A stretch of DNA of 15,159 bases, taken from positions 1 through 15,159 of the forward strand of contig JBCCWR010000053.1 of NCBI GenBank assembly GCA_039193385.1. The letters run 5' to 3'. Shown one piece after another: positions 1-7,619 of the stretch (the stretch's first letter is position 1; every line of letters starts with the position of its first letter). The stretch is from JBCCWR01 sp039193385 (GTDB lineage: Bacteria; Verrucomicrobiota; Verrucomicrobiia; Methylacidiphilales; JBCCWR01). The notes beneath the pieces are model-generated. The model searched no databases. It was not told the DNA's origin and saw nothing but the letters and a program-made list of their open reading frames with translations. Made by a program: the position numbers and the translations under genes.

Positions 1-2
1 CA

Positions 3-314
3 ACGAATAAACTAAGACTGCTAGCGCGAGATATTATTGGAGATGACCTTATGCTCATTTATATAAAATGCTCTTACGAAAAAAGCGCTCAACGCGATGT
101 TAAAGGCCTTTATGCCAAAGCAGCCGCTGGAGAAATCAAGAACTTCACAGGAAAAGACTCCAGCTTTGAAGAGCCAGAAGAAACATGTGCAGATCTGATT
201 ATCGATACAGAAGTTGATAGCCCGGAAGGTTCCCTTGCTATGCTTTATGACTTTGTCATTCATAAAATTTCTTATAAACCACTAGCTGTGGAGAAAAAAG
301 ATTCACATATTTAA
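3..314 (+). CDS. cysC: Adenylylsulfate (APS) kinase CysC, 3' part only (5' end outside window)
   Basis: APS kinase phosphorylates adenosine 5'-phosphosulfate to PAPS with ATP in the cytoplasm. Only the C-terminal part is here. The frame is open to the left edge and reads TNKLRLLARDIIGDDLM before the first ATG at 51, which matches the normal CysC region ahead of the conserved core, so that ATG is internal and not the start. Diagnostic residues are KGLYAKAAAGEIKNFTG followed by KDSSFEEPE, the CysC C-terminal substrate-lid signature. The P-loop half of the enzyme lies upstream of the window. The tail after the family's usual end adds about 15 polar residues. The stop is 11 nt before cysD, so cysC, cysD and cysN look like one operon. 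Whether the missing N terminus is a stand-alone kinase or part of a fusion cannot be seen. Confidence 0.93.
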   Translation, partial: TNKLRLLARDIIGDDLMLIYIKCSYEKSAQRDVKGLYAKAAAGEIKNFTGKDSSFEEPEETCADLIIDTEVDSPEGSLAMLYDFVIHKISYKPLAVEKKDSHI

Positions 315-325
315 AACAAATAACT

Positions 326-1231
326 ATGTCGCAATACAACCTGACTCATTTAAAACAACTCGAAGCGGAATCCATTTTCATCTTGCGCGAAGTGGCGGCA
401 CAGTTCGAAAGACCTGCGCTGCTCTTTTCTGGGGGCAAAGACTCTATTATTATGGTGCACCTGGCCCGAAAAGCATTTCACCCCGCAAAGATTCCTTTTC
501 CTTTGCTGCATATAGATACAGGACATAATTTTGATGAGACCATTCAGTTTCGCGATGAACTGACAGCAGAAACAGGAGCCAAGCTGGAGGTTCGTTATGT
601 TGAAGATTCTATAAAAGCAGGTCGATGTGTTGAAGAAAAAGGACCTAAAGCCTCTCGCAATGGACTACAAACCGTTACCCTGCTTGACGCACTAGAAGAA
701 CTTAAGGTCGATGCTGCTATGGGAGGAGCGCGGCGTGATGAGGAAAAGGCCCGCGCCAAAGAACGCTTTTTCTCTCATCGAGATGAGTTTGGCCAATGGG
801 ATCCTAAAAACCAGCGTCCCGAACTGTGGAATATTCTCAATGGACGCAAACAGTATGGTGAGCACTTTCGCGTTTTCCCCATTAGCAACTGGACAGAAAT
901 GGATGTTTGGCAATACATCAAACTAGAGAAACTGAAACTACCTTCCATCTACTTTAGCCACAAACGTGACGTTATAGAGCGTGATGGCATTCTACTGGCA
1001 GATTCTCCTTACATAACGCTACTGCCTGAAGAAAATAAAGAAGAACGAACGGTGCGCTGCAGAACCGTGGGCGACATGACTTGCACGGGGGTTGTGGAAT
1101 CACCAGCCAATACAATTGATGACATCATTGCAGAAGTCGCCGCTGCGCGCATCACTGAACGTGGAGGTCGAGCAGATGATAAACGCTCAGAAACAGCCAT
1201 GGAAGATCGCAAGAAAGCAGGCTATTTTTAA
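326..1231 (+). CDS. cysD: Sulfate adenylyltransferase subunit 2 CysD
   Basis: This is the catalytic subunit of the heterodimeric ATP sulfurylase, which makes APS from sulfate and ATP, driven by GTP hydrolysis in CysN. The 301 residues match the usual family length (about 300). The PP-loop ATP-pyrophosphatase motif SGGKDS is at residues 35-40. The family signature GGARRDEEKARAKER is at about 133-147, followed by DEFGQWDPKNQRPELWN. The C terminus ends in SETAMEDRKKAGYF, the typical CysD ending. The ATG at 326 is the only sensible start, although no Shine-Dalgarno is visible upstream (A-rich leader). It lies 11 nt after cysC and 50 nt before cysN. Nothing is missing or broken. Confidence 0.97.
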   Translation: MSQYNLTHLKQLEAESIFILREVAAQFERPALLFSGGKDSIIMVHLARKAFHPAKIPFPLLHIDTGHNFDETIQFRDELTAETGAKLEVRYVEDSIKAGRCVEEKGPKASRNGLQTVTLLDALEELKVDAAMGGARRDEEKARAKERFFSHRDEFGQWDPKNQRPELWNILNGRKQYGEHFRVFPISNWTEMDVWQYIKLEKLKLPSIYFSHKRDVIERDGILLADSPYITLLPEENKEERTVRCRTVGDMTCTGVVESPANTIDDIIAEVAAARITERGGRADDKRSETAMEDRKKAGYF

Positions 1232-1281
1232 TCTATTAAAAAATTAACCGAGGTATCAGCGCCTCACAAAAACTAAAAACT

Positions 1282-2550
1282 ATGAGCGAAAAAGGCTATT
1301 TAGATATGGATTTACTCCGCTTCACCACGGCAGGAAGCGTTGATGATGGAAAATCCACTCTCATTGGCAGGCTTCTCTATGACTCCAAAGGAATCTTTGA
1401 AGATCAGCTTGAAGCTATAGAACAAACTTCCAAAGCACGTGGTGATGAAAACATCAATCTAGCTCTTCTCACAGACGGTCTACGGGCAGAGCGGGAACAA
1501 GGCATCACCATTGACGTCGCCTACCGTTACTTTGCCACGCCACGCAGAAAATTTATCATCGCTGACACCCCGGGGCACATTCAGTACACGCGTAACATGG
1601 TCACTGGGGCTTCTACTGCTGATTTAGCCATTATTCTTATTGATGCACGAAACGGCGTAGTCGAACAAACTTGCAGGCACTCTTTCATCGCTTCTCTCCT
1701 ACGCATCAAACATCTGGTCGTTTGCGTTAATAAAATGGATCTCGTCGATTTTAATGAAGAGCGCTTCAATGAAATCGTTGACCATTTTCAGAAATTTGCT
1801 TCACGCCTGCAAATTCCAGATATCCAGTTTATACCTATCTCCGCACTTCACGGTGATAATGTAGTCGATAAATCAGACAATATGCCTTGGTACCAAGGCG
1901 CGTCCTTGCTTTACACACTAGAGACAGTCTATATCGGAAGTGATCACAACCACGTAGATGCACGTTTTCCTGTGCAAACTGTTATCCGCCCTCACAGTGA
2001 TGAGTATCATGACTTTCGCGGCTTTGCGGGACGTGTTGCCTCGGGCGTTTTTAAGCCTGGTGATGAGGTCATCGCTATGCCCTCTGGCTTCTCTAGTAAA
2101 ATTAAAAATATTCACACTTATGATGGCAATATCCAGGAGGCCTTTTCACCCATGTCCGTCGCCATCACACTTGAAGATGAAATCGACATCTCCCGTGGCG
2201 ATATCATTGCCAAACCCAACAATCAACCAGAAGTGGGCCAAGACATCGATCTTATGATTTGCTGGTTCGATGACAAAAAGAAGCTCCAGCCACGGGGTAA
2301 ATACATTTTACGGCATACCACCAAAGAGACCAAATGTATGGTCAAAGAAGTGCGTTACAAAGTGAATATCAATACGCTACATAAAATAGAGGACGACCAT
2401 GCGTTCGACTTAAACGAAATTGGACGCATCTCTATTCGTACGCAAACTCCATTATTTTATGACTCTTATAAAAAGAACCGCCAAACAGGCAGCGTTATTC
2501 TAGTCGATGAATTCACTAACAATACTGTAGCAGCAGGTATGATTATTTAA
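1282..2550 (+). CDS. cysN: Sulfate adenylyltransferase subunit 1 CysN (GTPase)
   Basis: This is the regulatory GTPase of ATP sulfurylase and an EF-Tu-like translation-factor GTPase. The G1 P-loop GSVDDGKS is at residues 18-25, the switch I region EQGITIDVAYRYF is at about 72-84, G3 DTPGH is at 95-99 and G4 NKMD is at 150-153. Beta-barrel domains of the EF-Tu type follow from about residue 215. At 422 residues it is a stand-alone CysN, shorter than the E. coli protein (about 475), and it lacks the C-terminal APS kinase fusion of NodQ/CysNC proteins, consistent with a separate cysC upstream. The 50-nt gap after cysD has no obvious promoter, so cotranscription is likely. A strong intrinsic terminator lies about 90 nt after the stop. 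Confidence 0.97.
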   Translation: MSEKGYLDMDLLRFTTAGSVDDGKSTLIGRLLYDSKGIFEDQLEAIEQTSKARGDENINLALLTDGLRAEREQGITIDVAYRYFATPRRKFIIADTPGHIQYTRNMVTGASTADLAIILIDARNGVVEQTCRHSFIASLLRIKHLVVCVNKMDLVDFNEERFNEIVDHFQKFASRLQIPDIQFIPISALHGDNVVDKSDNMPWYQGASLLYTLETVYIGSDHNHVDARFPVQTVIRPHSDEYHDFRGFAGRVASGVFKPGDEVIAMPSGFSSKIKNIHTYDGNIQEAFSPMSVAITLEDEIDISRGDIIAKPNNQPEVGQDIDLMICWFDDKKKLQPRGKYILRHTTKETKCMVKEVRYKVNINTLHKIEDDHAFDLNEIGRISIRTQTPLFYDSYKKNRQTGSVILVDEFTNNTVAAGMII

Positions 2551-2569
2551 TTTTTACTTTTTCAGATAG

Positions 2570-2587
2570 GAAAAAGAGCTCTTTTTC
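2570..2587. repeat. 18-bp perfect palindrome after cysN
   Basis: GAAAAAGAGCTCTTTTTC is fully self-complementary and starts 19 nt after the cysN stop. As RNA it could form an A/U-rich hairpin only by sacrificing central pairs for a loop. It may be an auxiliary 3'-end structure or a protein site. The stronger terminator is the separate hairpin downstream. Confidence 0.6.
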
Positions 2588-2638
2588 TGCCGTATTGAGA
2601 AAAGACTGCTTCTACACATTTTTCAACTCTCGACGACT

Positions 2639-2663
2639 AAAAAGCCAGTTTATTGGCTTTTTT
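2639..2663 (+). terminator. Rho-independent terminator of the cys operon
   Basis: A nine-pair stem (AAAAAGCCA, 2639-2647, with TGGCTTTTT, 2654-2662) encloses a six-base loop. It has a G/C-containing top and runs directly into a T tract, the form of an intrinsic terminator on the + strand. The A tract on the left arm could let it work in both directions, but no minus-strand gene ends here. It separates the cys genes from the deacetylase gene. Confidence 0.8.
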
Positions 2664-2703
2664 GAGCAAAACTTTAAACAATCTCATTGCCAATGCTTCC
2701 TGA

Positions 2704-3519
2704 ATGGATTTAATAAATTCTATGCATCGTGCTGAATTTATTAAACGGATGGTCGCAGGTCTTAGTTTTTCGACGCTTCCTAGCTACATTCTAGCACAGG
2801 AAACCAAACCTTCCGCAGCAGATGAACAATCACCCGAAACCCTTGCCAAAGAAACAAAAGAAGCTGATGCGTCTCCAGTCGAGACCCCACCAGCTGTAAA
2901 TGAAGTTATCCGAAAACCCCACTTCGTTAACAGTGGTCCAGGATTCGGCAACCGCGTTGCTCTAACTTACGACGATGGACCTACTCCTGATGTTACAGAT
3001 GTCATTTTAGAGGAATTAGCCAGACGTAAACTTCGTGCCACTTTTTTCATGATTGGTAACAAAATAAAAGCATACCCCTCCCTTGCTAAAGAAGTTGCCG
3101 CCGCAGGACATGAAATAGCTAACCACACGCTTACCCATCCCAAGCTCAATCGCCTCAGCGAAAAGCGCGTGGATTATGAAATAAAGAAAACACAAGAGAT
3201 CATGCAAGATGTCATTGGTAAGAACCCCGTCTGGTTTCGCCCACCTTACGGAGCCTTCAGAAAAAACCAGGGATCCATTCCTATGCAGCATGATCTAGGC
3301 ATAGCTTACTGGTCTGTAGACCCACGTGACTGGGCTAAGCCAGGGACTAAGCACATCATCACGCACATCTCTAAAAGAACCACTGCCGGCAGCATCATTC
3401 TTCTTCATGACCTTCATAAGCAAACAGCACAAGCAACACCGGGTGTTTTAGATCAACTTCAGGAACAAGCTTTTAACCTGACCACTATGTCAGGCTTCCT
3501 TGGCCATCCTTACGCTTAA
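2704..3519 (+). CDS. Secreted polysaccharide deacetylase (NodB domain, carbohydrate esterase family 4)
   Basis: This is a metal-dependent deacetylase of N-acetylated glycans (peptidoglycan, chitin-like or exopolysaccharide); the substrate cannot be told from sequence. The NodB domain covers about residues 83-245 with all five family motifs: TYDDGP (88-93, catalytic base and metal Asp), HTLTH (141-145, metal His pair), RPPYG (179-183), DPRDW (206-210) and LLHD (233-236). A hydrophobic N terminus ending near ILAQ (residue 32) looks like an export signal, followed by a low-complexity Glu/Pro/Thr linker (about 33-65). An alternative start at Met7 (2722) gives MHRAEFIKRM, which resembles a Tat signal whose second arginine is Ala. 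Neither start has a Shine-Dalgarno. The stop lies 8 bp from the converging RND gene. The enzyme class is certain; the role is unknown. Confidence 0.92.
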   Translation: MDLINSMHRAEFIKRMVAGLSFSTLPSYILAQETKPSAADEQSPETLAKETKEADASPVETPPAVNEVIRKPHFVNSGPGFGNRVALTYDDGPTPDVTDVILEELARRKLRATFFMIGNKIKAYPSLAKEVAAAGHEIANHTLTHPKLNRLSEKRVDYEIKKTQEIMQDVIGKNPVWFRPPYGAFRKNQGSIPMQHDLGIAYWSVDPRDWAKPGTKHIITHISKRTTAGSIILLHDLHKQTAQATPGVLDQLQEQAFNLTTMSGFLGHPYA

Positions 3520-3527
3520 TCTAATCT

Positions 3528-6281
3528 CTACGCAGTAATCTGGCGAAGACGTTCCGATGTATCTGCCAGACGACGACCCAATATACTCGTCAGATTGAGA
3601 AAAATCTGTGACGCAAGAAACGGAGAAAACTTGCGTAATCTTCCCAGAGCCTCACGATCTAACATAAGAAGTCGAATATCTGTATCCGCAATGATGTCCG
3701 CCGTGCGCAAGCATTGTGCTATCACAGCAGTCTCTCCAAAGACATCCCCCATACGTAATGTTGCCAGTCGAATAGCACCTTCTGGTCCAGGCTTACTTAC
3801 CTGAAGACGTCCAGATAAAACAACATACATCTTATCTCCAGTATCACCTGTTTTAATAATCTGCGTACCAGCTTTGTATTCTTCCAGATCAGATACCAGA
3901 ATGAGACGCTTGGCTTGCCAGGACGTCAGACCCTTAAAAAATGGAGATCGCAAAATAAGTGCCTTACGTAACTTCAAATCAAGGACATCCCAAAGAGTCA
4001 CCAGGCGCATAGAACCAAATAATACTGGTGTTAGTAAAAGATCTGTCACGAGCGCCAGTAAAATGACAATGGCACTTAAATACCCAAACTGTCGAACCGG
4101 CTCAAAACTGGCTAGTGACAAAACCATAAATCCGCCTGCCAGTGCTATAGAAGTCGCCACCACAGGGCCCATTTCTTTTTCTAAAGCAGCTTTAACAGCG
4201 GCTTTCTCGCTCTTTAAATCTGTAAGCTTACGGTTAAAGCGCACCAATAAATGCAAGGTATCATCAATGGCAATACCTAAAGTAACCGCAGCCACCATGC
4301 ATGTTCCCACATTCAGTGGAATACCTGCGCCACCCATAATGCCAAAGACAGCCGCTACTGGAACGCTATTGGTCAGCAAACTGCTGAGACCACAGCGAAA
4401 AGAAAGAAAAAGTCCACTCGATATAAAAAATAGAAGGACAGCCATCGAACCCAATGAAACCACTTGTGTCCAGATAACAGAATCTACGGCCTCAGCCACA
4501 ATCAACGCCTTACCTGTTAGAGTAAAATGTATGGAACCAAATGAACCGTTGCCGATGACTTCTCTGAGTTCGTTTGCAAATTCACGCAATCGAGAGCTAT
4601 CATTTTCATGACAACGAATGGTCAGGTTTAGTTTGGAAAAATCTCCACTCACATACCTCTGCAAATCACCTGAATTAAAAAATAATAAATACTGCTCTAG
4701 AGTTGAAGCTTTATTAGGCAAACGCGAATAACTCATGGTCAATTCAGGTTTCTCATTCAGGCGTTCATGCGTGCGCCCAATAAAATCGGTAAAACTAGTC
4801 ACCGAATTAACCTCAGGAAGCTTGCGTAAATATTCTGTCAGTCGCTCGACACGTCGTAATTCTTCAGGTTTACGAAAATCTCCTTCCTCTCCATACAGCG
4901 TAAGATAAAGAACCTTGGTTCCGGACAAACGTTCTGCAGCCTCATTAACCTGTTTAACCAACAGAGTATCTTCACCAACAAATGACATGAGATCGTTACT
5001 CATATGAATTTTAGGAATGAAATAAAAAGTTGAAATCATTGTTACGGTTACAACTAGAAGGAGTAGATAAGGACGAGGCAGCATGAAACGAACAATCCAT
5101 TCCGCTATGAAGGATGACTTTGTTTTGTTTTCCTGATTCTCACTGCTTTTTGATGAACTACGTGCCCTAGGCTGCCAAAGCTTTAATAACGCTGGCACCA
5201 AAAACACTGTCATAACAAAGCGTGCCACCATACCTGCTGACGTAGCAAAACCAAAATCCTGTAGCACTCCAAGACTACTGATGCCGGTAGCACTAAAGCC
5301 AAAAATTGTCGTAATAGCCGTAAGCAGCAGTGCAAGCATCATACGATCGCTAACGGCCTTCATGAGTTCTATAGAGTGTTTATCCAGTGGCTTTTTCCCG
5401 GCTTGTGTACGAAATTCATGAATAAGATGAACATCCTCAGTCGCTCCAATGATCAAAACCAAAACAGGAAAAATATAATTGAGCATGTTCACGGGCACCC
5501 CCAAAAGTGACATAGCACCAAGCGTCCATACTGTAGCAAAACCAGCATTCACCAGAGGGATGAGCCCGGCCACCCAACTCCGCTGCATCAAAGCTAAAAG
5601 AATAAATAGGGCCAAAACGGAAAGACTTAAAATGACAAGCTGATCATTTTTGATGAAATCATAAATCTGCACCTCCAATGCAGGCCCTCCTACCTGATAA
5701 ATCTTCTCAAAATATTGCTCATAGTCCTTGAGTGCTGCAGCTATCTGATTGTATGTTTCCTGGCGACTTTCTTTATATTTCTCTTCATCCTCCAGATAAA
5801 CCACCAGCATTGTCGCCTGGGCATCGGGAGAAATAACGTTGCGCAGAAAAATAGGATTCGTCAGGGCATCATCTATTTTTTGATTAATTATCTCCTGTGA
5901 CTCAGGCAAAGGATGCAAAAGAGAAGAGAAATCAATCCAACCCTCATCAAGTTTTACATCAGGCAGAGAAAAGAGACTTTCAATGCGCTGCACGGAAGAT
6001 AATTTTTGCAGAGCTTTGTGAAGATTGCCCAGCTTCACAAGCTTTTCCCTGCTTGTCAGCCGAAAATCTGAAATATAAACACCAGCGATTTCGTCCGATC
6101 CAAAAGTCTGACGAACTTTCTGATATTGATCTAACTCAGGACTTGAGTCAGGCATTAACCCATCGCCAGTTACATCAAAATGAACACGGCTCGCAGGATA
6201 AAGTGCCGCAAGTGTAATACTTACAATGCTTAATAAGGTAAGCCAGGGCTTCTTATAACCAATAAGCAGAAGCTTTTTCAT
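3528..6281 (-). CDS. RND/MMPL-family transporter with C-terminal cyclic-nucleotide-binding domain
   Basis: The 917-residue inner-membrane protein has the duplicated RND layout. TM1 is at about 13-30, a large periplasmic loop at 31-210, and TM2-6 at about 213-365. The second half starts with a TM at about 404-421, has a loop at 422-600, and further TMs at about 603-760. The Asp-containing mid-membrane motifs expected for proton relay are GATEDVHLIHEF (279-290) and GIAIDDTLHLLVRF (669-682). This is the COG1033-type predicted exporter group, not the AcrB type. Residues about 778-900 form a cNMP-binding (Crp-like) domain with phosphate-binding cassette GDVFGETA (845-852) and RTA (859-861) and no HTH. 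It follows a LolA-like gene by 37 nt in one operon, which suggests export or trafficking of a lipid or lipoprotein to the outer membrane. Both the cargo and the nucleotide bound by the sensor domain are unknown. Confidence 0.9.
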   Translation of the reverse strand: MKKLLLIGYKKPWLTLLSIVSITLAALYPASRVHFDVTGDGLMPDSSPELDQYQKVRQTFGSDEIAGVYISDFRLTSREKLVKLGNLHKALQKLSSVQRIESLFSLPDVKLDEGWIDFSSLLHPLPESQEIINQKIDDALTNPIFLRNVISPDAQATMLVVYLEDEEKYKESRQETYNQIAAALKDYEQYFEKIYQVGGPALEVQIYDFIKNDQLVILSLSVLALFILLALMQRSWVAGLIPLVNAGFATVWTLGAMSLLGVPVNMLNYIFPVLVLIIGATEDVHLIHEFRTQAGKKPLDKHSIELMKAVSDRMMLALLLTAITTIFGFSATGISSLGVLQDFGFATSAGMVARFVMTVFLVPALLKLWQPRARSSSKSSENQENKTKSSFIAEWIVRFMLPRPYLLLLVVTVTMISTFYFIPKIHMSNDLMSFVGEDTLLVKQVNEAAERLSGTKVLYLTLYGEEGDFRKPEELRRVERLTEYLRKLPEVNSVTSFTDFIGRTHERLNEKPELTMSYSRLPNKASTLEQYLLFFNSGDLQRYVSGDFSKLNLTIRCHENDSSRLREFANELREVIGNGSFGSIHFTLTGKALIVAEAVDSVIWTQVVSLGSMAVLLFFISSGLFLSFRCGLSSLLTNSVPVAAVFGIMGGAGIPLNVGTCMVAAVTLGIAIDDTLHLLVRFNRKLTDLKSEKAAVKAALEKEMGPVVATSIALAGGFMVLSLASFEPVRQFGYLSAIVILLALVTDLLLTPVLFGSMRLVTLWDVLDLKLRKALILRSPFFKGLTSWQAKRLILVSDLEEYKAGTQIIKTGDTGDKMYVVLSGRLQVSKPGPEGAIRLATLRMGDVFGETAVIAQCLRTADIIADTDIRLLMLDREALGRLRKFSPFLASQIFLNLTSILGRRLADTSERLRQITA

Positions 6282-6318
6282 AACTTCTGGAAGCTACTGG
6301 TCATAAACGACGCGTGAT

Positions 6319-7179
6319 CTACTCGCCCTTAAGGGCAGACAATAAAGCTTCGTCCTGTTCTCCACTCCATTTCGCAATGCCCTCAGGGGTCAACATAGCG
6401 GGATCAAGATTAAAGTTAATACGATCGCCTAGTATCGTTAAGATAGTTTTCGTCTTTTTGTCATGGTTCACCATGACGGCCCGTTTGGGACGCATGGTCC
6501 GAATCTCTTCACCTGCGGCATGATAATCAAATGCTTCAAAAGTTTTGATTAATTTATCTCCTTCTCCAAAAAACTCTGCTTTAAGTAAATTGTAATCTTT
6601 GTCTTTTGAAATGTAGAGCATCCGGCCGGTGTATCCACTCTTTACTTTTTCTTCAACTGGTGTCGCTTTAATTTTGAAACAGTTAACGCCTTGAACCACT
6701 TCATCAGCAAGACGTTGGTATTCAAAATGATCTGGAATTTCATTAATAAGATCTTCATAGGTAAAATCGGATGCCAGAAAATAAACAGATCGACCCGTAT
6801 CACGAACTTTACTGACACGGCCCAGGTCTGTGAGATAAAGAAATTGGTCTGACATTTTACCGTCCATTCCCTTACCCAGTAAACTTACACCACGCACAGC
6901 TTCTGGACTGATCATGCGAATCAGATAAGAAATCTCCTCTTGATCACGATAGTAAATACTGAAAAATTCACGTGTTTCCTGCTGTCCTGAAGGAGTAATC
7001 GTTACCATGCTTATAAGAGCTATTTCTGAACTGACAGCCTGACGTATCGTAAACTGCTCCATAACCTCATCCCCCGCAGGAATCAATTGACCAGACGCAT
7101 TAGTATCATCCTGAGCCAGAACTAAGCTTGTTGTTAAGATAAAGCTAAGGATCAACAGGGAAATAGATTTAGTATTCAT
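6319..7179 (-). CDS. LolA-like outer-membrane lipoprotein-sorting family protein
   Basis: The periplasmic protein of about 286 residues belongs to the 'outer membrane lipoprotein-sorting protein' group (LolA/LolB-like half-barrel, of the kind often placed beside RND exporters). It is not classical LolA. I chose the ATG at 7179 because it gives a clean Sec signal peptide (MNTKSISLLILSFILTTS to VLAQ, cleavage after about residue 22) and has AAGAAAGAG upstream at a good distance. The longer frame to 7233 would start inside the intergenic palindrome and bury the signal. The body shows the group's alternating strands, e.g. YLIRMISPEAVRGVSLLGKG, LTDLGRVSKVRDTGRS and GYTGRMLYISKDKDYNLLKAEFF. It is followed after 37 nt by the RND-cNMP gene, so it is presumably the periplasmic partner that carries the hydrophobic cargo. 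Confidence 0.85.
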   Translation of the reverse strand: MNTKSISLLILSFILTTSLVLAQDDTNASGQLIPAGDEVMEQFTIRQAVSSEIALISMVTITPSGQQETREFFSIYYRDQEEISYLIRMISPEAVRGVSLLGKGMDGKMSDQFLYLTDLGRVSKVRDTGRSVYFLASDFTYEDLINEIPDHFEYQRLADEVVQGVNCFKIKATPVEEKVKSGYTGRMLYISKDKDYNLLKAEFFGEGDKLIKTFEAFDYHAAGEEIRTMRPKRAVMVNHDKKTKTILTILGDRINFNLDPAMLTPEGIAKWSGEQDEALLSALKGE

Positions 7180-7224
7180 AAAACTCTTTCTTATAAAATC
7201 TTGGGCAGCGAATATTGCCTGTGA

Positions 7225-7241
7225 CTTGCACATTGTGCAAG
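7225..7241. promoter_or_regulatory. 17-bp perfect palindrome, probable operator between divergent genes
   Basis: CTTGCACATTGTGCAAG has 8-bp arms and a 1-bp centre in the 82-bp region between the LolA-like gene (-) and the ArsC/Spx-like gene (+). It is nested in TGTGA (7220-7224) and TCACA (7244-7248), which resemble Crp half-sites but are 19 bp apart instead of 6. Each arm supplies a TTGCAC hexamer, so it coincides with a -35 in both directions. A dimeric repressor or activator bound here could control both genes. The regulator is unknown. Confidence 0.65.
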
Positions 7242-7255
7242 CATCACATTATGAT
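7227..7255 (+). promoter_or_regulatory. Sigma-70-like promoter of the ArsC/Spx-like gene
   Basis: TTGCAC (7227-7232), 17-bp spacer, TATGAT (7250-7255). Spacing is optimal and the -10 matches consensus at five of six positions. The predicted transcription start is about 7262, which is the A of the chosen ATG, so the mRNA may be leaderless. The -35 lies inside the palindrome. A mirror-image -35 on the minus strand (7240-7235) has only a weak partner AATATT at 7216-7211. Confidence 0.55.
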
Positions 7256-7261
7256 CTAGAG

Positions 7262-7615
7262 ATGACTAAACTTTATACTTACAGCGGTTGTAGCACATGT
7301 AAAAAAGCCAAACGTTTTCTAGACAAAAACAACATCACTTATAAAGAGCTAGCCATTCGCGAGACACCACCCAGTAAAACCGAGCTAAAGAAAATGCTTA
7401 AAAGCGTGCATGGAGAAATAAGAAAACTTTTTAATACCTCAGGCCAAGACTATCGAACTCTTAACATTAAAGATAAATTACCTGATATAAATGAAAACGA
7501 AGCCATAGACCTGCTGGCAACCAATGGGAATCTTATTAAACGTCCGGTATTGATCTCAGACAAAGGCATCCTTGTTGGCTACAAAGAAGAAACTTGGAAA
7601 GACATGCTCTTTTAA
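7262..7615 (+). CDS. ArsC/Spx-family thioredoxin-fold protein
   Basis: The small cytoplasmic protein (117 residues) belongs to the arsenate reductase/Spx/YffB superfamily. The redox motif CSTC is at residues 10-13 (TYSGCSTCKKAKRFL). RKLFNTSGQDYR is at about 54-65, and the cis-proline motif KRPVL is at about 93-97, followed by LVGYKEETW. The ending and length fit the 'Spx/MgsR or arsenate reductase family' group. Family members may reduce arsenate, act as glutathione-dependent reductases or bind RNA polymerase, and the sequence does not decide among these. There is no arsenical pump or ArsR gene nearby, so arsenic resistance is not supported by context. I chose the ATG at 7262; an upstream TTG at 7226 lies inside the palindrome and before the predicted transcription start. 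Only 4 bp separate its stop from the converging propeller gene. Confidence 0.88.
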   Translation: MTKLYTYSGCSTCKKAKRFLDKNNITYKELAIRETPPSKTELKKMLKSVHGEIRKLFNTSGQDYRTLNIKDKLPDINENEAIDLLATNGNLIKRPVLISDKGILVGYKEETWKDMLF

Positions 7616-7619
7616 ATTC

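Noticed and set aside
1250..1265. Small hairpin (GAGG/CCTC) just before cysN as a riboswitch or attenuator
   Set aside because: A four-pair stem with an eight-base loop is too weak, and no alternative structure or conserved riboswitch core is visible.
3874..4611. 245-codon open frame on the + strand opposite the RND gene
   Set aside because: It lies wholly antisense to a well-supported RND/MMPL coding region, is Ser/Thr/Arg-rich with no recognisable domain, and has no start signal. It is a shadow of the real gene's codon pattern.
5897..6217. 106-codon + strand frame opposite the start of the RND gene
   Set aside because: Antisense to conserved RND sequence, with no family resemblance and no start context.
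7220..7248. Canonical Crp site in the divergent promoter
   Set aside because: TGTGA and TCACA are present but 19 bp apart, not 6, so this is not a standard Crp operator; only the inner palindrome is reported.
7180..7261. Longer starts for the LolA-like gene (ATG at 7233) and the ArsC/Spx-like gene (TTG at 7226)
   Set aside because: They would overlap each other inside the palindrome, bury a clear signal peptide on one side and lie upstream of the predicted transcription start on the other.
7262..7615. Arsenic-resistance operon
   Set aside because: The protein is in the ArsC superfamily, but there is no ArsR, ArsB/Acr3 or ArsA nearby, and Spx/YffB-like members are equally possible.
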